Assembly (NCBI GenBank): GCA_977006965.1
Contig: OZ345361.1
Location: forward strand, 2,232,001 to 2,296,000
DNA from: Phymatolithon calcareum
Taxonomy: Eukaryota; Rhodophyta; Florideophyceae; Hapalidiales
Direction of reading: 5' to 3'
DNA length: 64,000 nucleotides
Under the pieces are notes generated by a model. The model was not told the origin of the DNA and ran no database searches. It saw only the letters and a list, made by a program, of their open reading frames with translations. Positions within the stretch are counted from its first letter, which is position 1; each line of letters opens with the position of its first letter. The position numbers were made by a program, and so were the translations under genes. Below are positions 52,479-61,979 of this stretch, one piece after another.

Positions 52479-53020
52479 TACTACAGATACTGTTTCTCGT
52501 ATTGTAGGATCGCTTCTAATTGCTGTTGTTATTGCAAGGCGTAGCTCGATTGCAATAAACATTTCGTTACAAGAAAGTGGACCAGTAAAACTGATCTATT
52601 ACCGAGCGAAGACCAATCCGTAACAGTGAAATTGGTGCCACCCCTGAAATTAACGGTCGTTCAAGTACTTCATTGAGCATAAAGTGGGTTTTGGTGACAC
52701 ATCCGTAGGAAAAAACTAAGGTGAACACAGTCAAGATTATCAACGATACGGCACGGAATGTTGTCGAAGACGTTCAAGTGACATATCAAGTCCGACCAAG
52801 TCGCCGTCGGCAAGAAGATGCACCGACTCGTTCGAACTCTGAAGCTACTTACAGTGAAACCCGGACAGATATCTTGAGGATATTGGGCGTTCCTCTACAT
52901 GTACTCCTATCCAAGACGACGGGCTGTTTCAAGCCCTCCTGGATGTCATAGAATCTCTCTGCTCCCTGTTCCTGGCTCTCTGGAGTATGCATTGCTATAG
53001 GAGTCGCCAAAACCGTGTAT

Positions 53021-53390
53021 CTTTCTTTCTTTAATGCAGAATGCGTTAATTAACGTCAGAACTAACCCTAGAGTAAGTTCTCATTGTTCAAATATTGGAG
53101 TATCTCTACGGGTCTCTCCCTGCACAGATTTTCTACCGTTTTGTCTCGCACTCTTCCGATGAATTTTCGTCGAGAGGCAGTCCTCCCATCACAGTGTAGG
53201 ATGAGGTGCTCCACTGTCTCCTTGACGCCATACGGGCACATCTTGCATACTGGGTCGTAGAGAAGCGGTTCATTCTCGCTGTGTCCATGGTGAAAGCTTG
53301 CCACAATAGGGCTGTAGTTCATTATGAGCTGGTGAAGTACCACCTCTGCACGTCTCTGCGAGATGTGCAGATCTACCGTGTATCTCATTT
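53021..53390 (-). mobile_element. LINE 3'-end fragment 4
   Basis: Minus strand: QRRAEVVLHQLI, CKMCPYGVKETVEHLILHCD, RRKFIGRVRDKTVENLCRER, ending in an (AAAG)-type tail at 53021-53032. It matches fragments 2 and 3. Confidence 0.75.
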
Positions 53391-55215
53391 CCCCTGTTCG
53401 CTCGCTTGATACTGAACCTTGGTGGTACGGCCAGGGTGTTCATTTCCCTGCCATTAGTATTTTTCACTATGTGGCAAATGATCGGAAACCGGGAAGTGAC
53501 TGCGAAATTCAAAACTTGACATGCAGACGACGTGGAATAAAGCTCCATTTGTAGCTTGTAGCAAAAAATAAGGGGCAGATCAGGGCACTCAAGGAAGAAT
53601 TGGCACACTGATAAGTTTTCCGCTGTTCGCGAGGACTCTTTTTAGGCAAATGTCGAGTTGGTGTAGATGCTCCTCTGAATGGGTCCAAAATTCATCGGAG
53701 TTGTAAAATCAGCGAGCATATTATACACCATTGGTTTCCTTTCCGAAATAGAGCTCTCCGAGAGGGCTTCATATGTCTCCATGGTGCAGAAGTGCCGGAA
53801 CTTTAGTCCATTAATGACGAACGTCATGTTGTTGGAGCAAAATCGACAGTAGTTGATTTTGACGACATCCAGAATCCTGGAAGGAAATCGTCCTTTCGCG
53901 TGTGCTGGCGTTAGTGGTACGATGTATCTACCGGCGTTTAGCTGTCCGTGCCTCAACCCGGAAGGTGTGAGACTTATTATTTCGAATGCCTTCAAATTGC
54001 CAGACACACACGATGTCGGCATGGGAGCATTAATAGGGAGAAAAACATGTGCGCATAAGATTGGTCATTTAGAGCCAATGGATTTGATACGGGATCACTG
54101 TACTCTGGAGCGCACCCAGAGTCACTGGAGAACGATTACCAAAGAGCTGACACCGCAGCTGATCGACATCTAATACGATTCGTACTTCGCTCGACGTCGC
54201 TCCGCCATTCCGGAGAGTACATTCGTATCTGGTCGCGGTGTTGGTTTTCATCTAACGCCCACAAGAAGGAAATGGACGACTACGGGTGGGGTGCGCAACC
54301 CTTATACTTTTTTTTCTTTTTTGATTGGAGTTTATTTAAAAGCCTCACAGTCGTACGAATATACGGTCAAGGCTTCCTCAGTTGCTACCTTCCAGTGTGT
54401 AGACCGTCGAAACCTACCGCCTTCCAAGTAAGAGATCCCTTATACTGTGTAGAGCAGATGCCCTGTTAGCAAATGTATGAAGACGAACGGTGCTCGAATT
54501 TACATTTGTGGCACATCCACGCACAGGAATTGGTTTACGCGACATGTGGAGATGCGCCATGCGCTTGCTATCTTTGACGACACCGAGAGCGAGTAAAGTT
54601 GCATTGTTAAAGGTAGAATAACTGTCATTCTACTGAGAAATACCGTGTCTCAATTGAGGAAAAATGCCGTACAATAGACAAAAACACGATTTTGCCCCTG
54701 GCAAAGACAGAGGGAATGACGCTCGTGATAGAAAAGAGGTCCCAGTGCGCGGCGTGAGTGATCGGGAGCGACTCTGGTGACGCCGAATTGGAAGACATGG
54801 GAAAGTGAGCATCGGCACCTGAAAATCGATGGGTAGAAGACAATTGCAATATCTCAGGTTCATCCTGACGCTATCCACTATCTTAGGGCGGGAGAAAGCC
54901 GTGCATTAATATCACAGATTAGGCGACATCAGAGTTCAGCTTCCCAGACGTCCGATAGTTGCTATTTTGCATTCGTTCACGAGAAAGAAGTGTGCTTTTT
55001 GAACCGCCCTGGTGGCAAGCTGTGAAGATGACACATGGACTTGAGGCAATTGGGGATATGTAAGGATTTGTTTAAAAACTCCCAACGCCGGAGTAACAGG
55101 ACAAGCTTTTTGAACCGTTTTCTAATCTAGCGTAGTCTGGTCACTCATGACCTCCTCGATTCGAATTTCTCTAATAGCAAGTGCACGTGTGAGTCAATTG
55201 TACTCATCTTCCACA
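53391..55215. other. No gene recognised
   Basis: A minus-strand frame at 54022-53642 is open for 126 codons and has a Cys-x-x-Cys (YCRFCSNNMTF) but no recognised family. A possible degenerate piggyBac-like terminus lies at 54648-54680. Confidence 0.35.
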
Positions 55216-55782
55216 TCAGGGCCATCTGCAATGATGATAAGATGCGATGGCAACCAGCTCAATTACCTCTGTGATACCAAAATACTCACCCAGTATTGGT
55301 TTTCTTAACAATGGCGCTCTATTACATATTAGTCTTAGGCATCTCAGCAGTGTCGTCCAGTGCATTAAGCTGAGGATCCCTGGCAGTTGGGTCGATACAA
55401 TGGAAATCGTCGCTGATCTTCCATTTCCCTTTTGTGCCCATACCTCGACTACTTCTCGTCTTCGATATTTTTCTACGTTCTTTTTTTGTAAAGCTGTTCT
55501 CAAGTCGTCAAACTTCTTGAGACACTCAACGTCCTTCGTTGCTTCCACTATGTCCTCCTCTCTACCACTCGGGGCAATCGCGTTGAACAACGTATCCATC
55601 GGTGTTCATTAAATGAGTTTTGACACCAAGATAGAAGCCACTGTTGCCGTCGCAAGTTTCGAATAAATAAAACTCCCTGCTCGAGTCTGTTTCGAGATCT
55701 TTGCAGAGTTGCCCACAGAAGATCATTGGCTCGTGTTGCAGAGGGACGGTTCCCTCGTTTACGATATGTGTACACATGTATT

Positions 55783-56194
55783 CAAAGCATTGGAATTATT
55801 TATTTATTTTTATTCTTTTCTCGGCTCATGTAGAGAATAAATAATTTATTGTGGAACGCAGAAGCAATAAATTATTGTATTCAAGTTCAGTGAGAAATAA
55901 CTGGTTATTCTCAATTATTGGATCCCTCTCGGATCGAAAAAATGAGGAGTCCGCAACCGACACGTCATGCGCTATCGATGGCCAACATGTCACATTACTC
56001 TTCAAGAATACGTAGACTCAGTCGGGCGTTAACGCCCGACTGAGTTCTCTAGTGAATAATGCATCCAAATAAATACAATAATTGTCGCAACCAGGACGAT
56101 GTCAATAAATACAATAAATATTCGCGACTCAGGAATAAATTATTGGAACAATAATTTAAATAATTACAATAGCAGCTATTTTTCCAATGCTTTG
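55783..56194. mobile_element. AT-rich hAT-type MITE, copy B
   Basis: Same termini as copy A (CAAAGCATTGG). Flanks CATGTATT (55775-55782) and CTTGTATT (56195-56202) are an 8-bp duplication with one mismatch. It contains 119 bp (55954-56072) absent from copy A. Confidence 0.85.
56016..56045. repeat. 30-bp perfect palindrome within MITE copy B
   Basis: ACTCAGTCGGGCGTT is followed directly by its reverse complement. It lies in the 119-bp segment not present in copy A. Confidence 0.9.
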
Positions 56195-56497
56195 CTTGTA
56201 TTGTCTCATAATAATGTATTCACGTGTCATTTCTTGGCTAGCTTCCGTATAAATATGGGGAAGGGACCCGCCATCAGTTATGATCAAGAACGTACAACCT
56301 CAACAAATTACTTCCTTCTTCCAAGCTGGAACTTCCAGGGCCCGCGTCTTCCATGCCTTTGCATTAACGCATCGTTGAATACCATCACTGCTTCTGTTGC
56401 TTTTACTATTCTTCAGAGCCTTTAATCGCCCCGTGCTCGGGTTGCTTATTTCGAAGTTGCAATCTCCGAGTGACACTATTTTGACATCTGATGACAA

Positions 56498-57084
56498 GCA
56501 CCACGTCTTCTAGGCCCTACTTCAAATTCTATTTTTCCTTCAACCCCATTTTTACCTTCTCTTATCCTCTTGTTATGGGTCTCTTTGTTATTCCATCTGT
56601 TTCTAGGGATACGCGCCCCCGTTATGTTCGATTTCGGTGCGCATCATGTTTACGATTTAAATTTCCGAATCTCGGACCACTGCACATGTGCTAATGGACG
56701 TGATGTACATCAACATTGTGCAAATTGATGGAACTGTACGCCTGAGTTCTGTACATTTTTTCTTTTTTTTATTGCCGAGAAAAATTACTTCGTCGTTTGG
56801 TCACGAGGTGTTTCGCAAACTTTGGGTCGTTGAACCCGTGCGAGATGTTGCGGAAACTTGAACGGATCAGCCAACGTCTTGGGGGATGAGCCCGTGTGAG
56901 ACAAAACTGACTATTCTGATAGCGAGGTAGGCTTGGAGACTGCCTGCCTTGACAGACTTTAAAAAGATCTGCGGTTTTACTCGAAACATGAAACCGAAAT
57001 TTCGGCGACTTTGCTTTCACGGCGTCTAACGGTCTAGCTCCCCAGAGAAGTCGCGCTGTGTCACGATTCTCCTTACCAGAGTTC
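56498..57084. other. No gene recognised
   Basis: Pyrimidine-rich and mixed sequence up to the target site of the hAT element. Confidence 0.4.
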
Positions 57085-57092
57085 CCGGACAC

Positions 57093-59395
57093 CAGGGATT
57101 GGGAGCAGTATATTTTTCTGTATTGAAAGGAAGAGGCAAGGATCCAACTTTTACTGCAATAGAGCTCCGCATGCCAATACTACTGCAATAAGCAACGACT
57201 ACTGCAGCCAATATGACTACAATAGAACACAGAGTAAGCAACTAAGGCAGGTCACAAAGCCAACAAATGCTGCTCATCAGCATCTTCCTCCACCTGTTCT
57301 GTTACTCTTGCACTCCGAGCATTAGAAATTGCTGTAACAACTGTTCGAAGATCCCAGTAACTTCGGTTCACCTTCAGGAAGAGAAGTGCTTCGAAGAGCA
57401 TTGGAGTGATTCTGTGACGGTTGCTCAATAAAATACCCCCAGCAACAGAAAGCAGTCGTTCCATTTCAGCAGAAGAACCTAAGATGATAGACAGGTTCAT
57501 GTATGCTTGAGATGGTTCTTGGCGGCGCCGTTTTCGTTTCTCGAATATAGTAGACATTGACGAAGTGGAATAATCTTCACCTTCACTATACTCAGAACTT
57601 GATGGCGTAGTCACTTTCAAGTGTGCACATGCCGCTCTTTCTTCGTCATTCATGAGTTCAACATCCCCTTGTTGGATTTTGACGACTCCAGATTCAAACA
57701 CCGAGCTCGGTGAATGAATAGAATGCAACTTGGTGTGAGAATTCTTGAGCTTGCAGTCATACAAAGGCGCGTTCACATTATCTTTCTGAAACGAGATAGT
57801 ATCGAAAAGTGTGTCCAGCATGAATCGACATTCTTCAAGTGTCGCACCACGTTTCTGAATATCCTTAGTGACTGTGTTGATCTCTTTCAGTTGCATGGCT
57901 TGCTTATTGCACTGTCGTTCAAAGCCAAACGTACGCGTCATAGTCAAATCAAGACCAGGCGTATCTGCAACTTCTTCAATCTGTGGTCGGATGCGAACAA
58001 AGCGATTCATCATCGCAGATAGTCCAGACCAACGCGTCGCACAAGGTACAATAGGAACAAGTGTACTCAGCCTATGCAGCATAGCACGATTCTTGATGCT
58101 ACCCTTGCACTCACGCATTGTAGTACGCACGGATTCCAGTGTCCTTTTTAGCATAGGTGACGCCGTCATCTTGTTCACATCCAAAGCAAGCTTATGGTTG
58201 TAACAACCGACATGCGGTATGCCCATTTTGCTAGCGATAGTCTTGTTCAACGCACAGCTGTCTCCAATCTGACAGACAGACCACTCATGCACATTAACGT
58301 GGAAGTAATGAAATATGTGCTCCAACTGACGGATGTGTGTATCGGCGTCAAATGAAATCGTACGAGCACTTTCGATATCTCCTCCTTCGTCTCGAATCGC
58401 AATAGGCGATAACGACAACAACGGCATAGATAGTTCTTCCTCCACGATAGTCTTGCCACTTTCCACCCGCTCGACCTTCTTCATAAAAACGGCACAAACA
58501 CCAAGATAATGTGTTCCATTATGAGTCCAACCGTCGTGCATAACTGCACCGCTCGTCTCCTTCAACTCCTGTCGCACTGCAAACTCGACGAGTTCAACGA
58601 GCTTGAAAACAGTTTCTCGAAATGCTTTCACCGAAACGACGTCATTAATCCCGCTAAAGTGTCGAAAGCGCGCATTCTCGACGTACGAAATTGGAAGAGA
58701 GAGCGAGATGATAACATCCAGATAAGCGTACATCGCTTTCTCTCTAGCCGTAGCGGATAATGAACTTGCGAAAAACGATGAGATGCGTGCTCCACCCTCA
58801 CGTATCGCATTATTCGAGATGGAGTCTTGATAAATTTGCAGAAGGGTCTGTTCATCACCTCCGGAAACACATGAGAGTAGATGTGCATACCGATTCCTCC
58901 ACCCAGATCCCTTCTTGAAAGTAACAACTGATGGGGTGTTCTTGCCGTTTTCATTACGCGGACAAACATAGACCAAGCACCGAACGTTGGTAGGAGTGCA
59001 TTCACGTTCCCCGCGAGAAGGCAGAATCTTGAACGCATCATCGCGTTTTGTCATGAGCGCTTCGACAACGAACTCGGGCTTCGGTTTTCGCGACATGGTC
59101 GAGAAATGATGGTAGCAGGAACAAAGAGGTTTGCAACCGTAAGGTGAAATGCTCACAGTCTTGGTCAGAATATACAGAATTGTAAAATGGAAATAACCTA
59201 AATGGCACACGTGAATGGACTGCATTACTTTCAGAGGCACTGGCGCGGCCGTTCTCAAAATACGTACTTCACAGTTCCAAGAATCTGTTCTGTAGCCACC
59301 AATACGTAAACCAATACAGACAGGCCACGCAATATTACTGCAATAGAGCCATGCTAAAATATACTGCCAATTCAATATACTGTTCCCAATGCCTG
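57093..59395 (-). mobile_element. Apparently intact hAT transposon
   Basis: 2303 bp. The termini CAGGGATTGGGAGCAGTATA (left) and CAGGCATTGGGAACAGTATA (right, inverse) differ at two of the first 20 positions. A perfect 8-bp target duplication CCGGACAC lies at 57085-57092 and 59396-59403. One uninterrupted transposase frame fills most of it. Sub-terminal TACTGCAATA-type repeats occur near both ends, as expected for hAT transposase binding sites. Confidence 0.93.
57252..59096 (-). CDS. hAT family transposase
   Basis: 614 residues from ATG 59096. The frame runs on upstream past the element boundary, but this ATG lies inside the element and aligns with the start of the related copy at 46414. The N-terminal zinc-binding region (CLVYVCP, YAHLLSC) is BED-like. 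Catalytic triad: D188 in VMHDGWTHNG, D279 in CQIGDSCALNK, and E546 in SSAEMERLLSVAGG. CYNHKLALDVN corresponds to the conserved C-x-x-H insertion-domain motif. The C-terminal dimerisation region ends LFEALLFLKVNRSYWD. No stop or frameshift, so it may encode an active enzyme that cuts and pastes the element, and might mobilise the deleted copies. Confidence 0.92.
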   Translation of the reverse strand: MSRKPKPEFVVEALMTKRDDAFKILPSRGERECTPTNVRCLVYVCPRNENGKNTPSVVTFKKGSGWRNRYAHLLSCVSGGDEQTLLQIYQDSISNNAIREGGARISSFFASSLSATAREKAMYAYLDVIISLSLPISYVENARFRHFSGINDVVSVKAFRETVFKLVELVEFAVRQELKETSGAVMHDGWTHNGTHYLGVCAVFMKKVERVESGKTIVEEELSMPLLSLSPIAIRDEGGDIESARTISFDADTHIRQLEHIFHYFHVNVHEWSVCQIGDSCALNKTIASKMGIPHVGCYNHKLALDVNKMTASPMLKRTLESVRTTMRECKGSIKNRAMLHRLSTLVPIVPCATRWSGLSAMMNRFVRIRPQIEEVADTPGLDLTMTRTFGFERQCNKQAMQLKEINTVTKDIQKRGATLEECRFMLDTLFDTISFQKDNVNAPLYDCKLKNSHTKLHSIHSPSSVFESGVVKIQQGDVELMNDEERAACAHLKVTTPSSSEYSEGEDYSTSSMSTIFEKRKRRRQEPSQAYMNLSIILGSSAEMERLLSVAGGILLSNRHRITPMLFEALLFLKVNRSYWDLRTVVTAISNARSARVTEQVEEDADEQHLLAL

Positions 59396-59403
59396 CCGGA
59401 CAC

Positions 59404-60040
59404 CGTCCTGTAAATCTTAGGAACCTCCTCCTGGACAAGCATCGATGCCGGAGAACCGGATTGCCGTAGTTGTAGCAGTGCGATAGCTTCACTACTACTA
59501 CAAAAGACTATGAAGGGTGGATGGGTGGTCAACAAAAAAACGCGGGCTTCCAGCTCGAAAAGACTTCTTCCGAGAAATCAGGTATTGCACGAGTCCTTGT
59601 GGGAAACGGACAGCCGGTGTACCAAAGAGCTCCTCACGCTCTCCGCTGCCTTACCCGCGGTTCACGTCTCGGTTCAGGCACGTTCCCAAGTGCTTGCCTC
59701 CGTATGAACGCGTCTGCAAGCTTGCGATGCGTGTGCTGGAGATCAAGGTTTCTTCGGCGTCCTGCTTGATATAGGGATTTCGATCGGCGATGGTCAGACT
59801 CTGAAGCATTTGCTGGCGACTGTGCGCTCCGCTGAGACTGTCGCGGAAGCTTTCGATCCCGCGCCGCGTGGTTCCGCGTTTCCTACCGCCGCCGTGTGTG
59901 CGGACCCGTGAATCTGAGGAACAGAATCTCGGCCTCTCGCAGCGTATCGCCGCGTGGCGCAACCCGGCGAGAGGGTCGCATGGAAATCAGCCGGAAAACG
60001 TCCTTGGCCCAGTCTTCACGCGCCTAAGGGCTCTTCCAGG
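59404..60040. other. GC-rich spacer, no gene recognised
   Basis: Open frames on both strands appear to follow GC content; no domain. Confidence 0.4.
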
Positions 60041-60305
60041 CGGCCACCGGTTGTGGCGCCCGGACGCTGTCGGGCGACTTAGGTTGTCGCAGGAGCGTCT
60101 TAGCGCGTGGCCGCTTCTCAACTGCCGCTGGTTGCGGCTCGAGACTGTGTCGAGCGACTTGGCCCGGCACGAGAATCCTTCGCGCGGCGCTGCTTCTCGA
60201 TTGCCACTGGTTGCGGCTCCAAGACAGTCTTAACGATTTCGATCAATGCCCGGGTGTCATCGCGCGTGGTCGCTTTACGACTGCCACCGGATGTGTCGCC
60301 GTGAC
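60041..60305. repeat. Four imperfect tandem units of about 80 bp
   Basis: The core [CT]TGCC[AG]C[TC]GG[AT]TG[TC]G starts near 60041, 60122, 60201 and 60281 (spacing 79-81 bp). It is followed by a G-A-C-G/A-C-T-G-T and CGACTT-like segment. The period is not a multiple of three, so it is not a coding repeat. Confidence 0.75.
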
Positions 60306-60799
60306 ATAACAAAGGGTATCGATCCATGCGGGTCACCGGCGGTAGTTGTCTTGTAGAGGCGTGTATTTCATCATCGGTGGTCTGCACGCAGTGTATGATC
60401 TCACGAGGTAGGTGATGGCAGGATTGAGGTGGGCACATCTGAGAATATCGCAATACCTCCGCACCGTCTCTGGCCTTGCTGCTCTGACAAAGGGTGTTCT
60501 TCGAAAAGAGTATCAACCACAGCCTTGGGCGAATAGCTCTTGGGAGAATGTGTGGCGACGGATGTTGCGATGAACGCGGGAAAAGAATTATTGATGCCAA
60601 CTTGCCGTTTATTTCCGGGCTTGTCGGGAATAAGGCGTTTTATACTGATCTATCGGTCCATTTCTATTACTAATTGCCCCACTGGGGACACCACGGGTCC
60701 TACAACATGATACAGCAAAGATTGTACTGGCTTGCTATCCTCGTTTGGCAATGGCTTCTCGTCTGAATGCATGTTAAGATCTTTTGACCTTTTCTGAGA
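60306..60799. other. No gene recognised
   Basis: Short frames without domains. Confidence 0.4.
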
Positions 60800-61135
60800 C
60801 ATTTATTGTGAAAAGATCCCCCACTCGGAAGGTAAGCGCCTAAAGCTGTTCTGCAACAGCTTCTCATTCTTCAGAAAGTTGAGCATGGCTAGGGGACTCT
60901 CAAGGCATAGCTCCTCTACGGTTTTTTACCCGCAGTGCCCATAAACTGAAGTCTGGAAAACGAACTTCCGCTACAACTTATTAATATCAGGTGCACGGCA
61001 GTTTCTTTGCAATCAGAATTACAGGCTTTGCACGGTGGATCGTATGACATTTTGTTCCTGTTGCATCCATTCCTAAAGACTGTCACCATGGGGGTACAGT
61101 CCCCAATCACTTGGTGTAAGATCACCTCTGCACAA
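60800..61135 (-). mobile_element. LINE 3'-end fragment 5
   Basis: Minus strand: MILHQVIGDCTPMVTVF, CKACNSDCKETAVHLILISC, then a 3' end GGGGATCTTTTCACAATAAAT. It is more diverged than fragments 2-4 and carries a frame-disrupting change after the zinc-knuckle region. Confidence 0.65.
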
Positions 61136-61979
61136 AAGTGTGCTGAGAAACGGAAGAAAAACTTAAAGAGCTGTGATTAGAGTAGACGGATGGATATCCA
61201 GCTATATTAAGGAGAGCAAATAGTACTGCATGTCAGTCTGATGACTCTGACTTTAGGATGGTGAAGACTGGCTAGCTGTGTATACCACTGGCGACTGAAG
61301 AGTCGCCAGGTGAGCTAGTCTAAGTGATACAATGAGTACATCTACGGTCGTGAGTTAGCCTATACAACTTGTCACTTGTTGTTGGCATATCGCGAGTTAG
61401 ATGCTGATACCCCGGATCAGCCCGATTTTAGCGTGCGCGGATAATTTGAAGCTTTCTGTTGAATTTTGTGCGGTCTAAGCCTCCAACCAATGGAGTCATT
61501 TTCTTTCGCGGATAGCGATTCGAAGGCTCACAGCAATTTCAAACACGATAAAGCACTGAGTGGTACACTTATTCTTCCTTAGTGCCCCGTAGATTGACAT
61601 TGGCCTCGCTCAGACTATAGTCATCTCCGAGTGCGCATTCTGAAGACAATAAACATGCCCGGTAGCGCTAGTATATGAAACAGAAAGATTGAAAAAATTA
61701 CGTGTAGTTTTTTATCGTAAAAATTCGACCACATCTTGGCGAACCCACGACAAAATAGCAGTTTTTGTACTATTTTTGCTTTTTCTTTAGGAGACAAAAG
61801 ATCAGAAACTGTTTCGCCCTGTAGAAACATTTTGGCGAAACTCAGCTCTATTGAAACCAACCTTCCAACTTATATCGCGAAAGCAGTAAAATATTTTGTA
61901 CTTTCAGGCGAAAGCTGGGAGCGAAAGTCGAAAGTTTGGCCAAAAATGCGAAACTTTCGACTTTCACGCCCAACTTTCG
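61136..61979. other. Spacer with hairpins, no gene recognised
   Basis: Hairpin at 61266-61320: GACTGGCTAGCT...CACTGGCGACT-GAAG-AGTCGCCAGGTG...AGCTAGTC. A second at 61923-61965 has 15-bp arms GAAAGTCGAAAGTTT / AAACTTTCGACTTTC. Confidence 0.6.

Larger units (their letters stand above)
51735..52646 (+). mobile_element. Short hAT element nested in piggyBac relic
   Basis: The termini CAGGGGTGGCACCAATT are inverted. Flanks ATATTAAC (51727-51734) and AAATTAAC (52647-52654) form an 8-bp duplication with one mismatch. 912 bp. It carries only a C-terminal transposase fragment and internal palindromes. Confidence 0.88.
51580..52950 (+). mobile_element. PiggyBac-like relic (copy 3), split by a hAT insertion
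   Basis: Before the hAT, the plus strand resembles copy 2 (AECYRFYGSLQKSKKFK). After it, EINGRSSTSLSIKWVLVTHP, KTKVNTVKIIND continues the same protein. The hAT thus sits exactly at the EINGR coding site. In-frame stops show it is dead. Outer ends are not clear; a degenerate terminus (CTCAATTGAGG with ATAGACA) at 54648-54680 may belong to this family. Confidence 0.65.
55216..56497 (-). pseudogene. Unrecognised gene relic interrupted by MITE copy B
   Basis: Three protein-like minus-strand pieces lie in order: 56497-56300 (VKIVSLGDCNFEISNPSTGR), 55777-55562 (LETDSSREFYLFETCDGNSG), and 55599-55216 (GREEDIVEATKDVECLKKFD). The last two overlap in different frames, indicating a frameshift, and the MITE separates the first from the second. 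No family recognised; likely a mobile-element or host gene in decay. Confidence 0.35.

Noticed and set aside
57252-59492. Transposase read as 746 residues from the upstream codon at 59492
   Set aside because: That start lies outside the element boundary (59395) and outside the target duplication; ATG 59096 aligns with the start of the related copy.
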